A stretch of DNA of 64,000 nt. Source: Prunella strophiata (Eukaryota > Chordata > Aves > Passeriformes > Prunellidae). Location of the stretch: assembly GCA_036583965.1 (NCBI GenBank), contig JAZBQD010000027.1:9339187-9403186 (forward strand). The letters are read 5' to 3'. A program made the position numbers and the translations under genes. The notes beneath the pieces were generated by a model that saw nothing but the letters and a program-made list of their open reading frames with translations, was not told the origin of the DNA and made no database searches. Positions 26,101-38,700 of the stretch are shown piece by piece; positions within the stretch are counted from its first letter, which is position 1; the number at the start of each line of letters is the position of its first letter.

Positions 26101-29100
26101 TATTTCAAAATAAGAACAAAGAAACTTATCAAAACTGAATTCTGAAATGTTTTTGATCTTCCTTAAAAATAAGGAAATTCTGTTTACAGCTACAGCCCTG
26201 ATGTTGTAAAATATATGCAGTCTTCAAAATCCCAAACCTCGGGTGATCTGAGGATGTGTGTGCCAAGAACACATCCTTGTGCCATGGAAGGGATTTCTGC
26301 ATCTGCCTGAAGCAGCAAGGACTTGGAGTTACAAGTCTCTCATCAAGGCACACCAGCAATCCTCATACACAAGATAAAGAGCCACAGTCCAACAGGAGAC
26401 CCATTCCCAGAAGGTGGATGTCCCCATCCCCACCCTTTGGTGAGGGTTTGCTGACCAGCCCCCTGCAAATCTGGAAAGCCCACTGGATTCACTGCAATGG
26501 AGCAGACCTGCCCAGGACACTGCCCACCAACCTCACTCACACACCCAAACAAGCCATAGCTCTAAATATAGGTCTCTCCTCATCCACTGCAACAGCTTGT
26601 ACAAAAAAGGCTTTAAATAAAGGCAGGCAGCCCTCCAGGACATTTGCTGAATGCCTATGTATAATATATTCTTGTTACTTACCACAGTTATTGATGAAAG
26701 GCTTGTTTCCTAGAATAGGCTTTTTATGTAAATAAATTAATATATTCTTAAATTATATCACAGATGTCCATAAAATCCTAATTATATAAAACTCATAACA
26801 TTGTAATTACACACTGATCAAGTAATTATGTAGTGTGCTTAAAGACTATTTTGGAGCAACATTAGGTTTCCCATTTTGTTTTACTTAAATAAGACAGCAA
26901 GGGTCTGGTCACCATCACATCCACAAATGGTGACCAGATTTTGTAGAGGCTAGGAAAAAATTCTATTAAACTACTCTGAAAAGCTATAAAAAAATTAATA
27001 GCTATTTCCAATAGACTTCATTAAAGCTAGAATTTCCAAGGGAAAACATTCCTATAAAAATAACCTCCACCATACATCCCTATAAGAACATGTTCCACAA
27101 CTGGCATGAATTCATGAAATTGAAACAGCACAAGAAAATGCCCCTTGAATGATCCAGCTGAAGCCAACTCTTCCTTTGGTTTGTAAGGAAATTGAAGCAA
27201 ATTTCCACTGAGACGTCACCTCAGCTGCAGCACTCAGGGATGCCAGAAAAACAGCACCTGGACACTTTCATCCTTTTTACCACAAACAAATTAAACTGTT
27301 TCTAGAATTACTGAAAATGTCTTATATCTTTCTGAGGGTGTAACACAGAATGTAACATTTTCTGGACTGGGGGTAATTGCACTCTGCTTTAATCTCACGG
27401 TTCATCACTTCCAAGTTAGAACAATCAATTTGTGACATCTCTTAAGCAACTTGAGAGCAAAAAATGCTGTAAATTCATATTTTGATTAAATTAAAGGACA
27501 AATATGGGTGCACAAAGATTTGCCAGCTCATAAAGAGGACCAGCTGTGAAACATGGCCTCATTTTCTTCTTCAGTAATTTGACTTTCCTGTTACCCCCAG
27601 AAGAGTGCCAGATCCCAAAGACAAAAATCAGAACTTGTTAAATTCTGGACATAGTTCTCTTTTCTTCCTAAAGATGCATGACCTTAATTCCAACCCACAT
27701 TTCCATCAACTACAGCAGTTTTATTCCACCTGTTATCAATTTGGTTTTATTGTAATCAGACACATTTCCTTTTACTCTTTTGCAACGTTTACATTATTTT
27801 CATTTGTTCAAAGGTTATGTATAAAATATTTTCCATCTTAATTAGATTAATTCTTTCAGAAGCCATGAACTTCCATGCCATCTGTCTTGACATCAGATGC
27901 ACCAACAGTTGTTCATCTGTCGACATAAAATTATCAATGGCACCACGAAATATAGGGAAGAAGGGAAAATCTGTGCAAATTCTTGCAAATGCAATATACC
28001 AAAGGTAAAAAGTGAGGAAGATTTAACGTGAAGGCACAAGTTTTTCTTGTTACATTTTCCAGCAGTTCCCTGCATAGCCATGGAAATGAATCACTGCCTG
28101 GCTAACCTGAGGTGCTAAGCCTGAGCAGATCAATGACAGTGGTAACTTGCCAAGATGAACCTTTGCTCTAAGCAAGCAGGAATGGCTATCAGTGGCACTG
28201 TAACCAAGTAAACAAAACTACAACAAAGAAAAACAGGATAAAACAGGATCAGGAGCTGCACAGGTGAAAGCAACAACGACAAAAATAAAAACTTATTATA
28301 GTCGACCTAAGCCCTCAAGCAGAACCATGTATCTGTGAATCATCAACCATTCAGTATTTAAAGAGCAGATGGCTGGAAGGTCCCCATATGTGAAAAATAT
28401 TATTATCAAGGAGTCCATAGTAACAGTGGACTAAAGCTTGCTATTAAGACTTTTATATGAGCTGTTCTTAAAGAGTAAATTATTCACTGACCCATGTCAG
28501 AACTCTGAAAATTGAAGGTTTCTCAGAGGAAAAAAAAGCAGTAAGTACCAAAAAGGCTTTTGAAAATAATCAATAAGCATCAGATCTCATCTCCAAAAAG
28601 AACAGTTCTCAACTGACTTTAACAATAATCTAATCTTGATATTTAATTGCCACTTACCAGTCTGTTAATTAGCCCCAAGGCTAAACAGCATTTAATCGAG
28701 TTTAATCACCCCTGTTTAAAGGAACATTACCCAATACCAGCCTTTAAATAATAAAAATTCTTTTAAAATTAGATTGATGGCCATGACATTGAAATGTTAG
28801 GAGACTGTTCTGTAGTCACTGCCCTTCACTTCCCCTAAGTGCTGCCAAAGTGAGCACCTTATTAAGAATTGTCACCAAGTGCTGCCCATCGTGCAGGGAA
28901 AGCAGCAGATGCTGGGCAAGCCTCTCCCCATGGCCATGCACAGTGAGGACAGACACATGCAACGTCCCTTTCCTCTGCTGACAACCTGATTTCCACTCAA
29001 CAGATGTCATATACATTACTCTGCATTACAGGGGCAGAAGCCTAAAATAGTTCAACTTCACATTTTCTGGTTAGTCCTACCAGAGCTGGCCAGCAAGACC

Positions 29101-32100
29101 AACCTCCCTCTGAAATAACATCTAGATTCAGGGGATATTGCATTACCACCTGATGAGTAACTGAAATTTGACCAGCCACATCCACCCTGCAGCATGTGAA
29201 CTTCAAAACCAGCCCTCTGGTGCTATGTTGGCTCAAGTTTTAAGTAGGTACCACTGAGCTCCAGTTTCATAACCACACAGGCAAAGATCTCCAGCGTGTG
29301 TGTGAGCCTTTGCCTGGGACTGTCCCCTGAGAGCTGGTGACATTTCCCCTGAGTGAAGAAGCTGAAGGTTTCCTTGTCCCACACAAGCACAGTGAGGAGC
29401 AAGAGCTAATCCTGAAGAGAAAATACATCAGCTGAGCTGTTAAGTGCTTTAATATAAACTGAGCTGGTTTGGGCTATTTTTGCTTTAGAAAATCTTGTAT
29501 CCTTCACTCAATCCTGCTAACAACAGGCTTGATTCTACTCCTTATCCTTTGTGTACCCTGTGCTTGGAGACTTCAGCCTGCCAGCCTCTGTAAGAAAGCA
29601 GAGTGGATTTCTAGGGAACAGAAGAGGAGTGAAGTATTTAGCACAGACCCACTACTTAGGGGGTTTTAAGGACCCCACTTTAGGCTGCTTTACTTTTAAA
29701 TTGGTTTTCCTGACACCAGACATGCCTGTGAGGGCTCCTCTGCTGCACAGTACAAGCTGCACAAGGTACCACCAGGAACAGGCATGCACACACCACCAGA
29801 CAGGTTTCCATTCCTAAATACAATTTGTCCCAATACACATCATCAACTTGAACACTAAATGGCTGGAAGTAAGCTGTGAGTAGGAAGCTGTTTCCTTCTG
29901 TTAGATGTTATTCTCTTCAAATGTAAAGCTGTTAAGTTCACAGATGGTTATGCCAACACCTAAACTGTTAAAAAACCCTAGGTGATACCTCTCCTTACCT
30001 CCACTGAAAAGGATGGCTGTAGCATGGACTAGATGGATGGCTCTGGGCTTGTGAGTTCAGGTAAAATACTAGAGGAGAAGTGACAAGTGCACAGTCAGCA
30101 CTAAATGGGAATTTAAGGTGCTGCAGACCTGGAGCAGATGTAGGAGAGAACGTGTGCTGATGAACCTCATTTCCTCGGCAGTGGGAGAACAAAGGAGAGG
30201 AGATTCTGACAAGGCACCACAGCAGAAAAAAAAATCAGGGTCAATATCACATCTTCTGCTTCAATAAAGAAAAAAGATAATTTCAAAATACAAGTTATAT
30301 CTTCTAAACAAATGCAATAAACTAAGTGGTAAAAAGTCATTCCTTTCCATTATCATCCAAATCAAAATGTATTTTTCAGTCAATTTAATATCTATTCAAT
30401 GTTAATTTTCCACTACAAAAAGTCTGTCCAATCTGGAATTATCCAAATCCTTTCTTGCAGTGATTTCCAGGCTTTCTGGAATACACGACATTGTCAATCT
30501 CTAATATAAAATGTCTAATTGAGAAAAATTAACAAATTAATAATGGCACCAGCAGCAAACATAGACCATTTCTATCACTGCCTTCACAATTTGGGAGCCA
30601 TGGTTCCATGCCACAGCTGTGGCAATAACCAAAACTCACAACTGTGAAAATATGAATGACACAAACCATTAACTAGAAAACAACATTTAGCAGTGGCAGT
30701 TGTTTTAGAGCAACAACTAATTAAGCCTGAAAGCAGCACTGCAAAATGGCTTTATTCTAATTTTGGCAGTGGGGAAACTGAGGCAGGAAGAGGTTAAGAG
30801 GCACATCCACGGTAGCACCAGGATTGCAGCTGAGGGTGCTGATGCCCAGCCCTGTGCCCAGCTCTGTGAACTATCCTGCTTTTGCAGGCTCAGCAGCCAA
30901 GGCACATTTGTATTCACACAGGGCACAGAAAAAGTCTCAAAGTAGCTGCTTTTCAAAAAGCTGCAAACAGACTTGTACATAAACACAGAGCAGAGAGGTT
31001 CTAACACCTACTTTAGTGAGCTATACACGATGAGATGTCCTTCACTAGAAATAAAGTAAAAGTTAACTTACAATTATTGGTATTACACACAGGGCTTATG
31101 TGTTAGAATACAAATTAATGACACTGTATTCTTACACCTATAATTTTGATTTTTGACTGAGGGCTGAAAAAAAGTTTCTATTTACCATATTTAAACACAA
31201 AAGTGAGCAAAATGGAAATTTGAGGCATGCTTCAGTTTTGTTTAAAATTTAGCTATTTTACACTTAGGGCCCTGAAGTCAAGCATGTTTGTCCATGTTCC
31301 TAGCTTTGAATTTCCTGCTGAATCCAAATACTTATCAGTAAAGCAACCTTTATAAACTGGAAATCCTCCCACCAGCAATCTCTGCTTAAACAGCTGATGA
31401 GCTTTGCAGTCTGCAGACAGAAAAGGTTAAGCCTGCCTCTTACCCTGCTCCTCCCTCCACTGACTACACGATAGATTCTTTTCACCTCCTCTACTTATGA
31501 ACACAGTATTAAGCATACAATTTCCTTAATTTTACCTAATAGAAATAATAAATATAATTACAATCATAAACAGCAGTTTCCATTAGTAGATTTCAAAGCA
31601 CTTATAAAGGAACGGCATTTAAAAAGGAAATGCTTGTTGAAATTCCATTTGTAGAAATACATGTGGCAATGTGGCAATGTAAGTTAAGACTTCTGGCTTC
31701 AAATCTAGAAGTTTTCAAAAGCATTCTTAATTCTAGAAGACAGCAAAGGTAGCAAAGGTTTCTGAAGATTTTAGCACTGTGACAGTTTTCTGATAGATTA
31801 CTAAAAGTGCTTTTTAAATCTGAAGAATGATCAAACTAGAAAGAGTTACAAACATTTAGTTTAACTACACTAATGCTTGGGACAAAATTTAACCACAATA
31901 TATCCCAGTTAAAAACATTAAAATATTGCTTTTTTGGCTATACTTCATGGTTAATGCTCCACAAAAGTAAAATGCTAAAGCTTCCAAAATGAAATTTCAT
32001 GTACAGCTAAATAAGCACGACAGATAAAGAAAGTTCTAACAAATCAAAGCAACGTCTATTGGCCACAGAAAATTCTGGCCAGTTTCTCTTCTTCATAGCT

Positions 32101-32148
32101 TCAATTTGAAATGATTAAGTGCAATTTATTTTTCACAACAGTCCTTAC
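23115..32148 (-). other. Intron between the 23.0-kb and 32.1-kb first exons
   Basis: About 9 kb of AT-rich unique sequence with no supported coding exon. It contains a MIR/L2 relic near 30.8 kb, a cluster of TAAT-containing words at 28.65-28.74 kb and several isolated good donor motifs on the minus strand (for example near 26.68, 28.66 and 29.99 kb). Their possible exons would introduce stops in the MAST frame. Confidence 0.55.
30755..30885 (-). mobile_element. MIR/L2-type relic
   Basis: GGGGAAACTGAGGCAGGAAG followed by AGGTTAAGAGGCACATCCAC, then ACCAGGATTGCAGC and CCCAGCCCTGTGCCC, follows the order of the shared MIR/L2 core in reverse complement (GAGGAAACTGAGGC, AGAGGTTAAGTGACTTGCCC, GGGATTCGAACCCAG). 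The element is therefore on the minus strand. It is an ancient, degraded fragment; bird genomes keep few recognisable ones. Confidence 0.6.
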
Positions 32149-32198
32149 TGGATCCGCAGAGATGGGGCTCCAAGCCTCTGTTTCCTCCGCTTCATCAT
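32149..32198 (-). CDS. MAST4: MAST-family kinase, alternative first coding exon (MMKRRK type)
   Basis: Two adjacent ATGs on the minus strand (32,198 and 32,195), with A at -3, open MMKRRKQRLGAPSLRI plus CA and reach a strong donor, CA|gtaaggac (intron GT at 32,148-32,147). An in-frame TAG lies six codons upstream. C or T from the next exon would complete His. The exon leaves two bases over, the same phase as the other first exons. About 260 bases upstream on the minus strand lies a CpG island (32.46-32.99 kb), so the transcript probably starts there and carries a 5' untranslated region of several hundred bases, unless an upstream intron exists. The peptide is short and strongly basic. I do not recall it from a named isoform; the assignment rests on strand, donor, phase and promoter context. 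Confidence 0.65.
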
Positions 32199-32454
32199 TG
32201 TGCTGATACACTGCTATGCCTCCTCCCAGCATAAGAGGCTTAGGGCTGGGAAGGAGAGGCCACTGTTATCACTCCAACGCAGAGCACGGAACAATCAGTG
32301 CAATTCCCAGCTCTTCACACACCCCCGGTGTCAGAGAGACCTCGGGAGCTCAGTAATAGTCCAGATTAATCACACAGCTCATGTCAAAAACCTAATTATT
32401 CATTAAAAAAAAAATAAATTCACATTAAAAGAAAAAAATCTTCTGCGAGCCTAT

Positions 32455-32990
32455 TCACAGCATCCGGCGAAAGGAAGCGGAGCCCAGCAGAAGGCAAGGA
32501 AGGTGCCCGGGACACAGAGGGGCCATCTGACATCTGACCTGTCACAGCGCCAGCAGCGCGGTCACCCCGCACTTCAGCCAACTCATTCACCAACCCCGGG
32601 CCGCCAGCAGCAGGAGCTGCCTGCCCCAGCGAGCCCAAGGGACGGCGGAGAGCCTCGGGGGGCTCTCCACGGCACAGTGGAAGGACTCTGGAGGGGATCC
32701 CGGAGCTGCCGGGACACCCGCACGGCGAGGGAGCAGGGACAGAGCCCGCGGAGCAGCTGCGCCCGGCCGGCGACAGCGGGAACCAGCCCCGGTCAGAAAT
32801 CAATGCCCTCAACTGCACGCGCGACTTGCGGCTTCAAACACCTTCCCGAAAATCCCAAGCTGTGCTCCAGACAGAGACTTTATGGATTGCAGCCCCGAGA
32901 ACAGAGCAGCGGCGCTCGCAGCAGCCTGGGGAGCCGGATGCCGCAGGGGAGGAAGGGGGAACACCTTCACCAGGAGGAAATGTTCCCTTT
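32455..32990. promoter_or_regulatory. CpG island, probable promoter of the 32.1-kb first exon
   Basis: About 500 bases of GC-rich sequence with frequent CpG (for example GCGCCCGGCCGGCGACAGCG near 32,760 and GCAGCGCGG near 32,550) inside AT-rich surroundings. Open frames on both strands across it (about 130-180 codons) look like the usual stop-poor GC-rich noise and match no family I know. The minus-strand first exon lies just downstream, so I read this as its promoter and the start of its 5' untranslated region. Bidirectional activity is possible. Confidence 0.75.
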
Positions 32991-33124
32991 ACACTTCTGC
33001 TTGCAAACAGCGACTCCAACCAGCTCAAAATCAATTTTGTACTATTAACAAAGCAGCCCCAAATGATGTCCAACACTTTTTAAATGTGTATTTGTAAGAA
33101 TGTTACTTTCCCAAAAAAGTTTCC

Positions 33125-33154
33125 ATATATATATATATATGTGTGTGTGTGTGT
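33125..33154. repeat. Compound (AT)8(GT)7 microsatellite
   Basis: Sixteen bases of AT repeat pass directly into fourteen bases of GT repeat. Confidence 0.95.
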
Positions 33155-36100
33155 TTGATAGGCTTTAGAGAGCTAAAGGCTGTATTTAGGCTGCCATTCA
33201 CAAGTACTCATCAACCAAGTCAAATTCCTCTGATCTTCAGACCTTCCTGTGATTCTGATCACAGCCCCATACTACACAATCCCAATCTCTCAGCAATTAG
33301 GAAAACAGAGTGCCAGGCTGAGGAGGAAGGGCCAGGGTGGCTGCTCCTTACACAACCAAGCCCCTGCCCCCACACTGTGCCTCTGGAGTCAGACAGCACA
33401 GCAAGCAACAAAAAGTACAAATTTGGTAAGCTGCAAATAATTCTATTGTACTTCTTAAATGAGAGCCTGGATTAAGTAGTGGAAACTTGACAATGAAAAC
33501 TGCGCAAAATACTTTTTCCACTTTTAAATCCTTGGTGAAAACCTCCATAAATTCTTTGTCTCTGAGATTACAGTCTATACATAACACTAAAATACTCCTG
33601 ATTCACCAAATCACTTATTTTAAAGAAACAATGCTTTCAAATAATTTTTGAAGTCTAATACAGGAATAGCAGCACTGCTGTGGAGCCCCACAAGAATAAT
33701 TCGGCACGTTCCACCTCCAGAACCAGCCCCATGGATCAGCTTAAGAGCAGCAGGTTATTTTTGACCTACTGCTTGTGAGCTGCTTCTACATGCTCAGAGA
33801 AGGATGGGGTGGTCAGAAGAGTGCACCTCTTTCTCTCCCCATCTATATAAAGCACCACAAGCAGAATGCATTGACTGGAGGCATTATTTCTTCCTTTATT
33901 TCCACATCCAAATCAGAACAGAGTGCAAAAGCAGCACAATTCCCTACTCCTTTTCAGAACCATTTTTCATCCACTTCCTGCACTTTGGCTTTCCACTCCT
34001 GGGACAGTGGCACTTGCTCCTGGCAGGGAAATGGCATCGATCCATCACCAGCAGAAACACTCACCCGCCAAGACGAGCAGAAACTGAATTATATACTCCA
34101 TTTCTCTGCAGAAACAGAGGAAATTCCCTCAGCACCTGAGCATGGCAGCACGAAGACATAAACCACTAAAGGCCAGAAATTTTCTTTCCTGCCATTAAAC
34201 TTCTTACTGTTTCCAAGGTCTAAACATTCAAAAGAATACAAGTAGTACAGCACATCCCCCCAAAGAAATTCCTTGGTGTGTTTGTGTGTTATTTTACTGT
34301 CAAGAAGCTGGGGGCAAGTTTAACAAATTATGATGAAGACTTGTATAATGAAACCCCCTCAAAAATGTCTAGGGCAGCAGAAACTAAGAATCTTCAGAGG
34401 TTTAAAGTAGAATGGTAGTGCAGAGAAGGAGGGAGAGAATGAGAGAAAACAAGTCCCACAGGGCACATAAACTGCCTTAAAAAGTGATTAGAAGGAATAA
34501 AGACCACCATAAAAGGCTTGCACATGTCTTCAGCAAACACTTTTATGTCTTACCATATTTCAGAGATAGACATAAAAACTTCAGGTAAAGACTACTCTTT
34601 ACCAGCACCAATCACCAACAAAACAACAATGTGTAATATTTGGTTCATATAAGTGTGTATTTTTACTGGATATATTCTGGACTAAAACTATTTTTTCACA
34701 TTTCTTATGCCTCCATTTTCTTTTTCCATTTGCATACAGCCTTTTAAAGTATATTTGATACAGATGGTTGATAGCAGGAAATAATTAACAAAAAAAAACT
34801 TACAGCTGAAGTTAGAAACTGGTTTAGCAAATTCAGTTTGCTGAGGAAATCACTCTTTTCAAATTTGGATACAACATGGGAAAGCTGTGTTCTCTTTTTA
34901 GAAAATTTTACATTTAGATAGCACAAAAATTACAGCAACCCACACCATGAGGATTTAAAATATAAACCCACATTTTTCATTAAAAAGCCTGAACAGGTCA
35001 ATAAAGTTCATGCTATAAAGAACTGAATTTATAATTAATTTATTATTATTGGGGTACTGAACAAGAAACCAGATGGCTCAAGGGCAACCCCAACTGGATT
35101 TAGTGATGACTGCTCAGCCAAGGAAGCAAGCAGAAGCAATAGTGAGCTCCAGGCTGGTGCTGGGCATCCTGCAGCCAGGATGAAATGCAGTTTGCAGCCT
35201 GGTATTTTGGGTGCTGAACTGCTCTCAGACACATGAACACACAGAGGTGCTTCACCACGGGATGCTCCTGCTGCAATGTCCCCACCTTTGTCCCTTCAAG
35301 TCTGGAACGTCTCTGCTGCGATTCACGTGCAGGTGCACATCAACACCATGTGAAAGCTGCAGCCAAAAATACAAAAACCAATCTCTGTACAGAGAACAGA
35401 GCAGGATAATGGCTGAAAATAATTAAACCACTTCGACTAATAGGCTGGAGATCAAAGTTTGAGTCTATCACTCCACATTCACTATTTGAAACTAAAGAAA
35501 ATATTCATGGATGGTAATTATTTCTTTTGTGAACAAAGCACGGGGAAAAACATAACCAATACATTTATATGCATAATTCATTAAAGGAAAACTTTGAACT
35601 CTGATTATTGAACCACACCAGAGACAAAATATAACTACTTATTGCCATTCTCTAACTATTCAGTCTCTTAGCAGCCTACAACTCAGCTGAATATCATCTC
35701 CTTTAGTGCATTAAACATAACCTCCCATAGAAACACAAACACTTTAAGCACATTAACAACAAAATGGTATCTAAATTATCAGGCATTTCTCTTAATGTCA
35801 CCCTGCATACAATTCCCCCATCTGTTTTACATGTCTGCTCACTCTGTGCTGATTATTTCAAAATTAGGATTGCAAGATACCCAAGTGCAAAGCCATCCTT
35901 TACAGTGTGCCTGTGCTTCCTTTTGCTAATATGGAAACAGTCATCAACATTCATCAACAGGCTTCACAGGCTCCATCCCACCATTCATTCTCTTCAGCTC
36001 ACCCAAGACCTTCTTAAGGTGACAAAATTTCTCATGTTCTCCTGACAAAAACAGTGAGACATGTAACTCCTTTTTCTTAGCACAAATAAGCACAGCAACT

Positions 36101-38668
36101 CTTGTTGTCCCTGCTTATAATCAGTTCCTGCAATAAAATAGAGATTACTCATACCAACCCAGGAAATATGAAGTATTGAGAGTCACACAAAGAGAAAGTT
36201 AGAAGCATTGTCAGGAATAGCTCATCCCTTTTCATTCAGCAATGACAAATACCCGAGCTGATCCACAGGCTAAAACCTTTCTAACTCAACAATCCAGCAA
36301 AGCAATCACCAAACCAGTCAGCAGTAGCAGATTTTTTTTCAGAAGTGCACCTCAACCTCCAGACTAGCACACAAAAACATGCTGAGTGGCTGATTTTTGT
36401 ATATAATTCAATTGCTACTGAACTGCTACAAAGGCTGGAGTTTGTGCAGAAAATGGATGCACCTCTTGAGGGTTTCTGGCTCCAAGCCAGGTACTTCATT
36501 CCTCCTGTCCACTTCCTGCTTCTGCTTCTGTCAGTGAACAAAAGTCAGTGACTGACAGTCAATGAATCAGGACACGGATACAACCACAACTATCCCTGCC
36601 CATCAGCCACAGAACAACAGCAGCTTTTCAGAATAAATTTTATTTTCAGAATTTTTTTTGCTTATGAGGTTCACAGTTAAATTGATTCCAGCAGAGGAAA
36701 AGCCTCCAGAAGAACTGAGAACTGCCTACAGTTGAAATGCTTCTCTTTTTGACAGAATGGTTGAACAAATTTATACATAATATATGTATATTTTTACCTT
36801 ATATTACACACATATATAATTATTCTCTTGATACAAATTACTCTAATTTCTACTTCAAATACAAAGAGGATTTTTTTTTTTTAAATCAAGAAATCACCCT
36901 GATATTAGGGATATGCAAAATCATGCAGATCAACTCCACAAGAGCCTTTTCAGTGAGCCTGTACATTTCATAGCACCACATCAGCACAGGTCTACATCAG
37001 CCACTACTGACTTCATGAATAGTTAAAACTTCACAAACAACAAGACATCATTTGGTTCTGGACTACACTGGGTACTTGGTATAGAATCTGTAATTCCAGA
37101 AACTACAATCAAATAATCAGCTAGACAGCACAGGCAACTAGACATTTCAATTCTTCACAGATTTTTAGTCTCACTAATAGCTGCAACCTTGTGCTTAAAA
37201 TTTATGGCCTAGGATCTTCTTGACACAGGTTGCTAAATTACTTCACATAGTGACAGCTTAAAAGGCACTCACTTGTGGAAGAAAACTAAAATGAAGTAAT
37301 GAAAATTGCAGGAGTTAAGTAACTACAGAAATAAAATATTCAGTCATTTGGTTTAGTTAGCAGTAACTAAAACATTACACATCTGAAGCACTTCATTTGT
37401 ATCTCAGATACCTCAAATGAAAATACATAAGCAGTCTTGTGTCATACCCACCTCCATGCTGGAATGAGCTGGAATATCTCTGGCATCCTCAATCTCAATT
37501 CCAAAACTTTTGTGCAAAAATTACATTCAATCAAAAAACTTACTGGTAACTCACTGCTCCACTATTTGATCAAAGAACCTTCATAATCTTCAAATGATGA
37601 ACACCACCTGTCTTAGAAATCTCTCAAATCTCCTTAAGCCAGCCTTTGAGGCATACTGGTTAAAAAAAACCCAAAACCAGTCACTGCTTCATGTTCTTTA
37701 AATAACTCCCTGACTGGTTTATCATTGTCATATGAACTAAACAAAAAGGTCTGGTCATGCCCCACTTTTAAAAAAAGACCTTTTGATCCCCTGTATTGTT
37801 CAGCCCTGAATCACTAGCTCTACACAGCATTTTCCAAACACTGTTTCTAATACAAAGGGGATGGCTTACACTGAAAGACTGAAAATCATTTCTCATTAGA
37901 ACCAGAAACCTGAGGAAGAAAGGTTATAAGCTTTTGTGAGCTTCATGTCTGTAGTCCACAAGCTTTGGGAAACAATTTTAAATCATAATGCAATAGCAGG
38001 CAGTACAAAAGCTTTCTCTTTTATATAATGCAATCAATAATGCAATTTCTTCCACCATAAATCTGTAAGCATAGCAGAAGCTAAGCTCTCATAATGCCAT
38101 TGAAACACCAAGCTAGTTCACTGAAATTCTTTAAGCATCATAATGCATTAAAAAAAATTGCTGTTTGTTTAAATGACAGTTTTAAAAGCCTACTTTTCCT
38201 GACATGCACTACTTTATTGAGACACGTCTAGCAAGGCTGCCTGCTCCACAAACACCTGACCTGTGTGGCCCAGGAGCTGTGTGCTTAGACTTCTGTCAAC
38301 AGACTGTTTGAAGAGCAGTGATCAGAGTTGTCCATATCACATAAATAATAATCAGCAACTCCTCTGGGGTCCCCTCAGCCACATCAGAGTGGCAGCACTC
38401 AGCACTGCAGCTACTTTGGTATCAGGATCAGCTCAAGCTGGTAATTAGAAGTAAGCTTACACTACCACTGCTTTTCCTGCTGCACTTAAGGAAATGAATA
38501 GAGGCTTCAGTCTCACAGAAATCCAAGCTGTTTCCAAGCCCATGACAGATTCTTGAAAATGTTTAACAGAGAAAACAGAGCATCTGCCCATCTAAATTAC
38601 TTCCACAACTGAACAGCTATATATGTTCAAAACAAACCAAGGGATGAATAAAGAATAATTATACTTAC

Positions 38669-38700
38669 AAGCTTCCTCTTCTGGGGAGACTGAGCTCTTT
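38669..38700 (-). CDS. MAST4: MAST-family kinase, 32-nt internal exon encoding KELSLPRRGS
   Basis: On the minus strand a pyrimidine tract ending TTTTTTCCAG| (AG at 38,702-38,701) precedes 32 bases, followed by the donor |gtaagtat (intron GT at 38,668-38,667), a complete match to U1 complementarity on the intron side. In phase 0 it reads KELSLPRRGS plus TT. This is the segment that in MAST2 and MAST4 joins Phe-CRTSNRKSLI (LKELSLPRRGSF...) and that MAST3 has as KELSLPRRG. The two leftover bases TT plus C or T give that Phe. RRGS is a basophilic-kinase-type site just N-terminal of DUF1908. The next exon is not in the window, so the intron here is over 38 kb unless shorter isoforms start downstream. 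The preceding exon, expected to end ...SAPSLTASL, was not found to the right and probably lies beyond 64 kb. Family assignment is firm; MAST4 rather than MAST2 is inferred from intron length. Confidence 0.88.

Larger units (their letters stand above)
32199..38668 (-). other. Upstream region and intron between the 32.1-kb first exon and the 32-nt exon
   Basis: Outside the CpG island this is AT-rich intronic sequence. It has a compound (AT)n(GT)n microsatellite at 33.13 kb and no supported coding exon. Candidate minus-strand exons with fair splice signals near 34.8 kb and 37.45 kb were considered and not accepted. Confidence 0.55.

Noticed and set aside
26683..26709. 27-base minus-strand segment with good acceptor (CTATTCTAG) and donor (gtaagtaac)
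   Set aside because: Entered in the shared phase it meets a TAA, so it cannot be a coding microexon of these isoforms. It could only be a poison exon, with no evidence.
30001..30070. 70-base minus-strand segment between TTCTCCTCTAG and gtaaggag
   Set aside because: It contains a stop in the phase needed for the MAST frame, and its one open frame is not protein-like.
32503..33048. 181-codon + strand frame in the 32.5-kb CpG island
   Set aside because: GC-rich sequence has few stops. No family resemblance, splice donor or conservation argument supports it.
37451..37497. Minus-strand stretch reading FGIEIEDARDIPAHSSME with a possible gtgggt donor
   Set aside because: It could join the 38.7-kb exon in frame, but MAST proteins continue with F-CRTSNRKSLI, the acceptor (CACAAAAG) has no good pyrimidine tract, and the exit phase would not fit the shared exon.
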